Source: Nemopilema nomurai
Lineage: Eukaryota > Cnidaria > Scyphozoa > Rhizostomeae > Rhizostomatidae
NCBI GenBank assembly: GCA_003864495.1
Contig: ML133389.1
Coordinates: 806,001 to 870,000 of the forward strand
Direction: 5' to 3'
DNA length: 64,000 bases
Shown: in pieces, positions 10,947 to 20,085 of the stretch
Layout: each line of letters starts with the position of its first letter
How positions within the stretch are numbered: the first letter of the stretch is position 1
Program-made: the position numbers and the translations under genes
Notes under the pieces: model-generated
Told to the model about the DNA's origin: nothing
What the model saw: only the letters and a program-made list of their open reading frames with translations
The model's database searches: none

Positions 10947-12860
10947 TTGAGCGTCATTTACAAGGCCATAAGGATCCAAGTAAGGCTTTGTTGCGCAAAG
11001 CTAGTGAATCGAAAGTTGTACATGGAAAGCCAAACGCAGAGGAAGAGTTTTCTTGTGCCAACGCAGTTGCTTATTAAGCACTTAGATCTGACAGCACTGC
11101 GCGAGTCCAGTGCCCACGTATTCATAAACGCGAAAAATCTTAAGAGACACAACAAAACTAAGCATGAAATAAAGCCTTATACGGCGGTTTGCTGTGATAA
11201 AAAGAGAGGACTCTATATGGTTAGAAGGTCTCCACATGGTGGTGTAGGTTTCCCTATTCATGTGAGGAAGATTGCAAACCCTAAGGATTGCAATATACTT
11301 GGGTGTGAAGTATCTGAGTGTCGGGCAGTAATGGAGATTGCAGAGCGGTCCGGTATGAGAGGTCGTGAATGTCAGCATCTACTTCAGGTGAACGATGCCT
11401 ATTATCCACAGGACGAAACTCTCACCGAAAGGCCTCTCAACGACCTACAATGCCTGCCAAAATTGTTGGCACACTTACGAACATTCTTTGACTCACGTTC
11501 ACTCATCCCCCTCCCCCCCTCTACAAACAATGTTGTGTTGCTGCTAAATGAAGCGTCAGTTTTACACCAAAATTTTCCCCCAGATTGACTGGATGCTATA
11601 TTTTGTTACCAACATTGTTTTAGGGGGGAGGAGGGGGATTAACAGCTTGTGGCGTGTCAAAGAAATGACAAATGCAAAAACCAGAAAAAATACTGAGGTG
11701 TTCCAAGGACTTTTGGCAGGCATTGTAAGTGCATCAAACAAGCATAGAGTGCTGAAACCAGAAACTGTTAACCAATGTATGGGGCTAAATGACAAGGCTG
11801 TAGATATCGGCGCTCCACTGTAGTTGAATGGGTAGATAAAGGCCATATTCATCTGTCTGTCTTTGACGGCCAATACAACTCTTTTCCGGCTCGTCTCCGT
11901 TGCATCGTAACGTACAAAATTAGAAAGCAAGAGCTTCATTGCCGATGTAACGTAAGCAAACCTTTCTGTGTTCATAAAGCTATTTCACTTTGGTACATTT
12001 ATCAGACTGGAAAAATCGGTGACGATTCAAATACTCCTAACAATATTGATTACATAGTTGGAGGTACCTCTAGTTTAGAAAATTTGCAGGGCCAACAGCC
12101 TTCAAGCGATAGCTTAATATACCCCCTTTACTAGATAAAGACGCTCTGAAGATGATTACGTACCTAAAAAACAACAAAACCATTCCATTTCCTCCTCTTG
12201 AATGGCACAGAACACTTTGTCCAGAAGACCTTCCTATTTGCTTAAGCCTACTGAAAAAGTTTGCCATGAATGTGGCGAAATGCTCCATGGCCCATACGGG
12301 ATAACCAATAGGGCCAAAATTGTTACTTTGATAAAGGTCATTGTAGTGTGGAAACCTTTTTCAAGTTGTGTAAGAGCTGCAACAACTTTTACCGTTATCA
12401 AGAATATGACGATGGGGTGCATAATTTTCACGATACCTTATCGATAGGAATAAATCTATGCATTTTTATTAGGTGATGCTCCAAATTTCACTTGGCTGCC
12501 GGCAATGTCATCAAAGAAATAGCTGATGTCCACGAACTGACTTTGGATGCTAAAAAAGTGCTAAACGCTTACCTTCATTTTGAGGCCTTAAGTGACCGAA
12601 GGTATTTCTATAATTGCGCCCAATGTGGCTATTTCCCGACAATTTCGACAGCAGACGTAAAAAGAAAGGTTTGCTTCAAGCATTCTGTTAATGAAGAAGA
12701 GGAACTACCCGATGCTGATGATTTGGGTGTCGACTTTGTCCATTGCGACGATTTCTGGAACTCTGTTGCTGCAAGTATATTAAGCAAGGGTTTTGTGGGT
12801 AGAAATTATCAAAGCTTAAAATTTCAAGCAAATTGTCTTCATGGGCACCATATATAGGCA
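10947..12860 (+). pseudogene. Transposase-like gene related to HMG domain-containing protein 3-like / KDZ elements, broken
   Basis: The pieces lie in order on the + strand. First is a zinc-finger-like stretch (about 11090-11160). Next is GVGFPIHVRKI...CEVSECRAVMEIAERSG (about 11241-11355). A SWIM-like cluster CRCNVSKPFCVHKA follows (about 11938-11980), then CHECGEMLHGPYGITNRAKIV (about 12259-12320) and a C-terminal part HAYLHFEAL-like with CAQCGYFP (about 12492-12857). This order and these cysteine clusters match what I remember of invertebrate 'HMG domain-containing protein 3-like' proteins, themselves transposon-related. The reading frame changes several times and is split by a family A MITE at 11445-11727. 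Some breaks could be introns, but the MITE and frameshifts argue for decay. The domain identity is from memory. Confidence 0.55.
11445..11727. mobile_element. MITE family A, copy 2, nested in the transposase gene
   Basis: The ends CTACAATGCCTGCCAAAAT and TTTTGGCAGGCATTGTA are inverted copies, with TA at both junctions. At 283 bp it is almost the same size as the copy at 5125. It interrupts the protein frame of the surrounding transposase-like gene, so it inserted after the larger element. Confidence 0.8.
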
Positions 12861-12925
12861 AACACTCTCGCGCAACCGATTTCGTAGTGAATTCAGAACA
12901 CAGAAAAATTCATAGAGTTACGGGA

Positions 12926-13079
12926 GTCTGGGCCCTAGTACCGGAGTCTGGACCCTAGTACCGGAGTCTGGACCCTAGTACCGGAGTCTGGACCCTAGTA
13001 CCGGAGTCTGGACCCTAGTACCGGAGTCTGGACCTTAGTACCGGAGTCTGGACCTTAGTACCGGAGTCTGGACCCTAAC
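12926..13079. repeat. 20-bp tandem repeat, about 8 units
   Basis: The unit CCGGAGTCTGGACCCTAGTA is repeated with exact 20-bp spacing; two units have CTTAGTA. The array lies between the transposase-like pieces and the PHD exon, inside the 4.1-kb transposon. Confidence 0.9.
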
Positions 13080-13331
13080 GGACGCATTAACCTATTTAAT
13101 CTTATCCCCTTTGTTTCACTTCATTCGTTTTCGTTGCGTTTTGTATTCGCAGTTCACTCCGTATCACACGGTCCGTAACCTACGTTTTCTACGTTTTCGC
13201 GTGTATCGTTACTAAGAACATGACGAGTTTATAGCCACGAAACATCGTCTCTCTCTCTCTGTGCTTCATTTGCTTGCGAAGACTTTCAGCTTTCTCCAGA
13301 GACTAGACAGAAGACTCTTTTCGAGTGGGAA

Positions 13332-13528
13332 GTGCCGCTTTATTGTCACTGTAAAATGTCGTATATATCCGAACCTCTAAGTGAATGTAGCGGCTGCAGC
13401 AACTGGTTTTATGATCGATGTGAGCTCACAAGCACTAAGAGTAGAACGTGGATGTGTACAACTTGTCGTAACAGATATAGAAAACGTAGCGCTCGTCATA
13501 ATGAAACGAATAAATATGTTGAAAAAAG
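13332..13528 (+). CDS. PHD-finger exon inside the transposon
   Basis: The frame reads YCHCKMSYISEP, then ECSGCSNWFYDRCEL and WMCTTC. This gives the spacing C-x-C...C-x2-C...(D/H)-x-C...C-x2-C of a PHD finger; where most PHD fingers have His in the fifth ligand region the sequence has YDRC. A basic tail RKRSARHNETN follows. The frame runs into a good donor (AAAAAGT|GTAAGT) at about 13529. PHD fingers read histone tails; such domains are known accessories of several large DNA transposons. No downstream partner exon is visible, so it may be the first exon of a second transposon gene or a captured fragment. The start at 13332 or the ATG at 13356 is uncertain. Confidence 0.55.
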
Positions 13529-14143
13529 TGTAAGTAAAAGAAAGAGGGTACATATCTTATTGTACTGTGTAAAGTAACGGTATTTAATGAACAAAGGTTT
13601 AAGTTAAAGTAGTCGAGAAGCGAAAGCATGAAAAAACAGATGTTTAATTAATTATGTATATTTAATTTGCAGCAAACGTTTTAAATGTAATATAGCATCT
13701 TTTTACGCGTCGCTGGACTCATTGCTGCATTTATCCTTCTCATATTTAGATAAGACATTTTTTTGGCTCAAAAATCCATATCAGACACTTAGTCAAATGT
13801 CAATTGAAGATTGAGTGAGATCTAGGGCGTTTGCTGGGCGTCGTCAATGACTTCCTTATATTACGGCGGAGAGAGAATCCGTTCTCCCAAGTCCAAAAAC
13901 ATAGATTAAGACATTGTTTTTGTCCAAAAATCCATATTAGACACTTTGTCGAATGTTCCTTGAAGATTTCAGTGAGATCTAGGGCGTTTACTGGGCGTCG
14001 TCAATGACTTCCCTATATTACGGCGGAGAGTAAATCCGTTTTTAGGCACTGATTGAGATAAAATTCTTTTTAAGACTTGGTATAGGTCGCGCGAATATTT
14101 TTGTCGTACGCGCGGAGATTGCCTCGTTTTCACTGTAAAAGAC
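13479..14143 (-). repeat. Right inverted arm of the 4.1-kb transposon
   Basis: Inverse of 10018-10722. It holds two subterminal blocks of about 160 bp (near 13744-13900 and 13900-14050). The motif CTATATTACGGCG also appears outside the arm at 14320-14372, hinting at an older, longer element or a second insertion. Confidence 0.8.
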
Positions 14144-14888
14144 AACGCGTCTACGGGCCTAAATTAGCTTTCAAATCGCAAAATTGATTTCGACTTGTTT
14201 TCTGATTATTCGTCGAATAATATCACAATTTTAGCAGACTCACCGTTTTCTTTGCTGTTCTATCTGCTGGTTGTCATAAGAAGGCTGAATTGTGTTTCAA
14301 GAGGCCATTTTCAGGACTGCCTTATATTACGGCTGGAGAGCTGCCCTGTATTACGTATGCCCTATATTACGGCGCTCTTCAACACTCCATCTCACAAAAT
14401 TAGCTTGAAATAACGCAAGCATAGAATTGGTAGGAAGCTTTCTTTGCATATAAGCTTTCAGAAGTTTATAAGCTCTCTCTGCATATCTGACAACGGGCAG
14501 GCATCTTCAACACTGGGGTTGTAGCCCCCTGATTTGCTAAATGTCATATATTTAGTAGAGCGTTCCCTGACCCTAACCGATCTGTGATTTGTTGATGCAG
14601 TCAAGAAAAATCCTCGCCGAGGGCTAGAAGATTTTTGCTTCGACTGAGAATTGACTACGATTCTTCTCCGTTTTACAAATGCAATGAGGTTGGTTGCGCC
14701 GAACTCTAGTTCCGCATGCGCATAACCACTTGAGTCCTACGTCTGAGAAAACAAAATGGCAGACAAGAGGGGTGTCATTAAAGCACAACTAACAAATGAA
14801 ATATTTACAGTAAGAAGAAGGCGTAAGAATCTAATATGTTACTTGACATTATTGTTAAAGAGATCCCACATTAATCGAAAAATTATGC
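14144..14888. other. No recognisable gene
   Basis: Short repeats of (C)CTATATTACGGC at 14318-14372 relate to the preceding transposon arm. The rest is unrecognised. Confidence 0.4.
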
Positions 14889-16640
14889 GTTGTTATTATT
14901 GTTATTTGGCAATCTAGATTGTTGATATGGGTCACCTGCATTATTTGATCTACACTGGGTATATTTGATGTAGATACCCAGGTTTGGACAGCTGTCTTTT
15001 CAGTGATCACCATGCATTCCGTTTTTTTGTGGTTGAATAATAACTCAATTTTCTTGCCTTCTGATTCTACTTTGTTGACCATATTCTGGAAATATTTTTC
15101 AGTTCCGGCTATTAATAAGGTGTCATCTGCATACTGTGGGCTATTAATTTCGCTTCCGCTAAGATCCATTCCCTGGTGGTCTTCCTTTTTAGGCAAGACC
15201 CTTTCGCCATATATGTTAAACAAATCGGGTGAGAAAATTCAACCATGCCTCATTCCTTTCTCTATGTTTACAAAATCGACAACATCATTTCCCATTCGTA
15301 TTGCTGCATTTTGATTCCAGTACAGGTTTCCTCTAATCCTTTTGTCCTTAGAATATAGTTGGATGTCCTTAAATAACTACACTAACTCTGCGTGTTTAAC
15401 TGTGCCAAGAGCCTTAGCATAATCCAAGAAGCATTTATAGGGATCCTTCTTCACTTCTAAACCCTTCTTTGACGTCATTGCCATCAAAACAATGATGTTC
15501 TCTCTCGTGCTACAGTCTTCCATAAATCCACACTGTACCTCAAACATAATTGTTAACCCAGCTTATGATTCTAAGGGCTTTGTGTAACTCACATCTTTCG
15601 GCCCTATGTTCATTGAGTAAAGCTATGAAGATGGACTTACTCAACTCGCTTAGTATTGTGCCTGACATATTTCATTTATGTCCACGTATCTATACAAAAT
15701 CTTCCAGGCTCTTTATCAACTCTACGCTTGTCCCACCTGCACCAACCGACTCGTTAGTTTCCAGAATCAAACTGAAGCTGATCGAACTTCACACAAAAGG
15801 ATTTTTTGATAGTCATTTTCATTCCCTATACTTCTCTTCTTTCGTCGTTGAATATTCCATCCATCTGGTTATGATCTCATCTTTTTCCATAATGACATGC
15901 CCATCTTTCGACGTTGTGCAGCCAGTTATAGTGGAAACTTTCTTTTGGCATAATTCTCAAATATTTTTGTGGACTTCTTTTGGATCAGTTTTTATGCTTC
16001 TCTTGGTCTATTGGGATTTCCACTTAATGGTACTATTTTATTCCTGGTATTTGTTGTTATCTTTTCTTCTCTGTTGTCCATATTTTTCAATCAAGTCAAG
16101 AATCTCCTCTGTATTCCACTTTTAGTTTTTCTGTTTCTTTCCGGAAAAAAATCGTGCGCTAACGTCACGATAGTGCACTACTCTCTAAATATGTCGCACT
16201 TTGCCTATCTTCTCCTTCTTCTCTTCTTCTTATCTTCTTCTCGTTCTTCATCCCCACTTCTCTTCTTCTTCTCGTTCTTCTTCTCTTCTTCTTCTTCTCC
16301 TCTTCCTCTTCTTCTTCTCGTCTTCTTCTTCTCGTCTTCTTCTTCTCTTCTTCTTCTTCTCTTCTTCTTCTTCTCTTCTTCTTCTTCTCTTCTTATTCTT
16401 CTCTTCTTCCTCTTCTTCTTCATCTGCTTCTTTTCTTCTTCCCTTCTAGAGCTTCAAATCTATTCCTGACTTCGCTATTGTATATTTATATATTTTCTTC
16501 TACTTCCAATACGAGGCCATATTCTAAATTCTTTGTGCTTTTTTGTTTCTTCATTTCCTTAAGTTGTAGATGCACTCTGCAGATAACTTGGTTGTGGTCA
16601 AAATCATCAGATTTCGCCCCCCAAACCCCCCCCTCCCGCT
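14889..16640 (-). pseudogene. LINE ORF2 relic: endonuclease end plus reverse transcriptase
   Basis: Read on the - strand from 16640 downwards, the order is as follows. First comes the end of an APE-type endonuclease (DDFDHNQVICRVHLQL, like the SDH motif region), then EVRNRFEALE and a Glu/Arg-rich linker. Next is a segment SKDGHVIMEKDEIITRWMEY, then NESVGAGGTSVELIK, CFLDYAKALGTVKH and NGMRHG-like text. The catalytic motif QYADDTLLIAG lies at about 15110-15145. Many stops and frameshifts show it is inactive. It belongs to the large APE-bearing non-LTR retrotransposon class (RTE/'craniofacial development protein 2-like' in automatic annotations). It is truncated at both ends. Confidence 0.75.
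16205..16440. repeat. CTT/TCT-rich pyrimidine microsatellite
   Basis: About 235 bp are almost pure C/T on the + strand, dominated by TTC and TTCTTCTTCTC units. On the - strand it encodes Glu/Lys/Arg and sits exactly in the linker of the LINE relic, so it grew from that linker. Such mirror-rich purine/pyrimidine tracts can adopt triplex structures (known property). Confidence 0.9.
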
Positions 16641-17768
16641 TTTAAATACAAATTGCTGGCCCTTCAGTTTACACTTAGTTGCGTCGAGTTGCTGCAACCT
16701 GATAAAACACAGAGTAAAAATCACATGATATTTTGCTGTACGCCCATTGGCCAGTGACCTACAACCTTTTGCAGCTTCACATGAAAATAGAATCAATTCG
16801 ACAATCTGACGATGGCTTTCGATATTCGATTTCTCCTTTTACACAATCATCGACAAAATTTGACCGTGTAAGAGTGGCAGTAGGTTGCAAAATGAAAGCT
16901 GTAGTAAGTCTGTTTAAACGTACAAGTTTTCAGTCTCATCATATTTCTGCAATAAGTTGCATACCAGAAGATGCTTTTGTAAACCCTGCTTTATGGCTTG
17001 TGTCTCCACGGAACATCGCGATAGTTCTATCTGGACCCCTTAAGCGGTTTGAACTATAGAGCCTAGCTGTGTAGCTTTCATTTAATTTCATATTTCGCCC
17101 TTTTTAACTGTAACCCAATCGGCAAAGGCTGCTCTCCAGGTGGAGCATAAGCATTTAGCGTTTTGCACTTAAAAGAAGAAGGTGATGGCAGGACGCTCGC
17201 TTCGGAACCAGTTGAGGTTTTGTTAAATCGAGGCTGATGTTGCCTGACATAGTTAACCTCTTTCGCGCTGAAACAACGTAGATTCATCTGTCGAGCCTCG
17301 TTTTCAAGTTGGCCTACGTGCAAAACGTGTTTCTTCTGCCTGTCCCTGTTCTGTGCTTAAGATTAGTAATCCGATTAGTAATCCGATATGAATTAACGTT
17401 ATGGATGCTGGTAAAACGGATGCAGAAGGACTCTTAGGCCAACGTAAGTTAAGAGGATACTACATGGGTTCATTTGCTTGCTATGTCTGCGACGCAATTT
17501 CGTTCATGGTCGTTTGAGTGCTTCTCAATTTCATGAATGCAGAGCTGTAAAAGCTTGTCGTACATCAAAGTTAGGGACTTCAAGTTTCATTCCTAAAGCC
17601 GAATCTCCAGTGATAAAAGACAAGCGAAATGCGAAAGATATCGCGCAAAATGCTTCATCAGTATGCACATTGAGCCTTTACTCAGATTTCCCGCGAAAAA
17701 TTTCTCCTCGAAGTTTTTATCTGCAAACTTTTTTCGTTTTTCGCTTGCGAAATCGAAATCAAGGCTGA
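16641..17768. other. Unrecognised DNA
   Basis: Open frames of 80-108 codons at 16733-17059 (+) and 17078-17323 (-) match no family I know. At 17401 an ATG starts a short frame (MDAGKTDAEGLLGQ) running into a donor-like CAAC|GTAAGTT, which could be a small first exon. This is not convincing enough to call. Confidence 0.3.
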
Positions 17769-18175
17769 ACCGTAAACCCTCAAATAAGCCCCCTGGGAGC
17801 TTACCTATTTTTGAAATTTTTGGATGGGGGCTTATTCAAGGGGGGGGGGCTTATTCGAGGGGGGGGCTTATAAAATTTCCTGAAACGTGCCACAAAAAGG
17901 ACAATTTTTGAAATTTTTTTCTTTTCACAATGTAAAAAATAACCTAATTATAAAGTAACATTTGATTAAATTATTAAAAAAAACATACGTTTTCGTGGTT
18001 ATCCACTAAAATGCCAAAGGCAACCCCAGGAGTCAAAAATTTACAAATCGACCGGGGCTTATTCAAGGGGGGCTTACTTAAAGTTTGTAGTTCTAGGGTG
18101 GGGGCTTATTCGAGGGGGGGGCTTATTCAGGGGGGGGCTTTTCGAGGGGGGGGGGCAATTCGAGGATTTACGGTA
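17769..18175. mobile_element. MITE family C, copy 1
   Basis: It starts CCGTAAACCCTCAAATAAGC and ends CAATTCGAGGATTTACGGTA, inverted repeats of each other. The interior is full of GGGGGCTTATTCGAGGGG blocks. Copies lie at 50763-51119 and 54937-55338. About 400 bp, non-coding, TA at the right end. Confidence 0.8.
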
Positions 18176-18389
18176 TTGATTAGTTTCCTTTCAATGTCAT
18201 CCGAACAAAAGCACCCGAAGAGAGAAATTGTTCGCGTGAAGCATTTCGCGGCGAAATTGCGCAAGTAATTCGCTGTAGATTGAGCTTAGGTTTCAAATTT
18301 GGACTTTCAATTAAAATATATTTCAATAGTTATTTAGGTTTTGCTTTCAATTGCATTGAGATATTATCATGTTAGTTGCTATTTTCTAG

Positions 18390-20085
18390 ACGCTGTGATG
18401 GAGACTCACCTGGCTAGGGCATGGAATCATTTACGATTCAGAGGTCCAGGTATGATCTACTCCTGCATGCATCATACAACTTAGACTTGTTTTTAAAATT
18501 ATTGCTTACACAATTATATTTTTAGTGCAACCCAAGCTCACAACCAATATACAAATCATATGGACATCACATTAAAGTGATACACTGAATTATCTATAGA
18601 ATTATCCATTCCTCTAAAGTATTTTTATCATCAACTGACAGTTACGAGTAAATAGAAATCAAAATTCAAGTGTATTCTATAGACACAAACTCGATATCTG
18701 TTCAGCAACTTATTTCAATGCCATGTTGAAGAACAATGCTTCAAAAGTATTTTCAACGACTCTGAATTTTTGTTCAGGTAAGATAATTTCAAGTAAATGC
18801 AGAAAGCTATGGCCTCGTCACGACTTTATCAAACGAGGCTACTTTATCAAATGAAAATCTAGGACAGTTGTATGATTTTAGTACTCATTGGTAGATTTTT
18901 AAATCCAACTGTTTTGGATGTTTTAACTTCATATCGTCAGTATCTTATTCTTCCGAAGTATTATTTGTATCAACTGCCCACGCATAAAATCGGCACCATT
19001 ATGATTAATAGATATTAAAAGTTTATAAATAGATATTAAAAGTTTTTTTAAAGTGATAAATTTTTTATTGTATATAAACTCCGCTCTTTTTAGGTGAGAA
19101 AGTAAATGCTTCAAGGGGGTGCAGAAAGCTATGGCCTCGTCACGACCATTGCCAGAACAACCTCCCTAGAGTCGAGGGACGTTCAGCAATATTTTCAGAC
19201 ATTTTTCTTGCAATCAATTACAACAACCCATTCTACAAAACAATACCACTACTGAAAGAATACTATTCTCCTGTTTTTCCGAATTTTATTATATGTGGCC
19301 CGGAGATTAGTGCAAATTACAGTGTCGTTCATATTGAGCAAGCAGCAAATGAGTATGGATATTATGGATATCAGTGTCTGGTCGAAGCAATTCGCCGAAA
19401 CCCAGGCTACAGTGGCTACTTGTATATCAACGATGACATGATTGTCAACTGGTGGAACTTTTTGAAACTAGATAAAGACAAAATCTGGTTTCCCACCTTG
19501 AACAATAAGACAACAAGTAGCATTTACACAGAAAATGACGAATTTTTTTGGAAGAGGGCTAGTGCCTTGGAAAAGTGCAAGGAGGTTTATCAAGATCTGG
19601 AGAAAAATTCGGCCTTCAGAGACATGAAGATATTTGAAAGACTAGAGAAAAATTTGGGTCAAAAGGGAGTCTGTATTGGTGCCTTATCCGACATAGTGTA
19701 TATTCCAACGAGACTGTCAAAAGCGTATGAGCTTATCGGGCAAAAGTTTTACGACCACAGGACTTTCCTGGAAGTGTCAACGCCAATGACGATTCATTTT
19801 ATTGAAGACATTAATAACGTCATTATCATTGATGGATTGTACCTTCAGATGAAATATGGATGGGGAACTTGGACCCAAAGCACAGTTCGAGCATGGAATG
19901 ATTATAACTTTCATACTACGTTCTTGCATCCGTATAAGTTTCATGGGAACAACAAGACGAAGCATACGAAACAGTTTAGAGACAGGGTACTATGTGTCAG
20001 TGACATCATTCGCGAGGACATGTGCCTGGACGTATTAAGCTTAGGGCAATTCTGGAAGAAAGCCTCGAAATATGAGGTTCCTTGA
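18390..20085 (+). CDS. Gene 1, exons 2 and 3: glycosyltransferase-like type II membrane protein
   Basis: Exon 2 is 18390-18449 (acceptor TTTCTAG, donor G|GTATGA) and exon 3 is 19094-20085 (acceptor CTTTTTAG). With the 76-bp exon at 3721 the frame closes at 375 codons plus stop. The luminal domain contains LWPRHDHC, FIICGPEISANYS (an N-glycosylation site), GYYGYQCLVEAI, LYINDDMIVNWWNF and LSDIVYIPTRLSKAYELIG. The NDD triplet after a hydrophobic strand looks like the metal-binding DxD-type motif of GT-A glycosyltransferases. The overall order of motifs recalls DUF288/STELLO-type proteins, but that is from memory. Gene 1 differs from gene 2 at only a few residues in exon 3. The start TTG/ATG inside exon 3 is not the true start. 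Confidence 0.7.
18778..18824 (+). pseudogene. Relic of an alternative exon 3 start
   Basis: TTGTTCAG followed by GTAAGATAATTTCAAG and AGAAAGCTATGGCCTCGTCACGAC copies the beginning of exon 3 as found in genes 2 and 3. After about 47 bp it breaks off into the sequence that precedes exon 3 in gene 4. Reading on gives a stop within about ten codons, so splicing here would truncate the protein. The real exon 3 follows at 19094. Confidence 0.65.

Larger units (their letters stand above)
10018..14143 (+). mobile_element. Complete 4.1-kb DNA transposon with about 700-bp inverted arms (KDZ/HMGXB3-like)
   Basis: The left arm (10018-10722) is the inverse of the right arm (13479-14143). Both termini read TTTTACAGT/GAAAACGAGGCAATCTCCGCGCG inwards. 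Each arm carries two copies of a subterminal block of about 160 bp, starting with CGGATTCTCTCTCCGCCGT and including ACGACGCCCAG. Between the arms are a broken cysteine-rich transposase-like gene (10947-12860), a 20-bp tandem repeat and a PHD-finger exon. A MITE of family A sits inside it. I could not identify a clean target-site duplication. Assignment to the KDZ/HMGXB3-related group is inferred from the protein fragments. Confidence 0.7.

Noticed and set aside
15550..16125. 191-codon + strand frame
   Set aside because: It is antisense to the reverse transcriptase relic, whose motifs read on the - strand.
16201..16469. Ser/Leu/Phe-rich membrane protein on the + strand
   Set aside because: It is a translation of the CTT microsatellite, antisense to a LINE.
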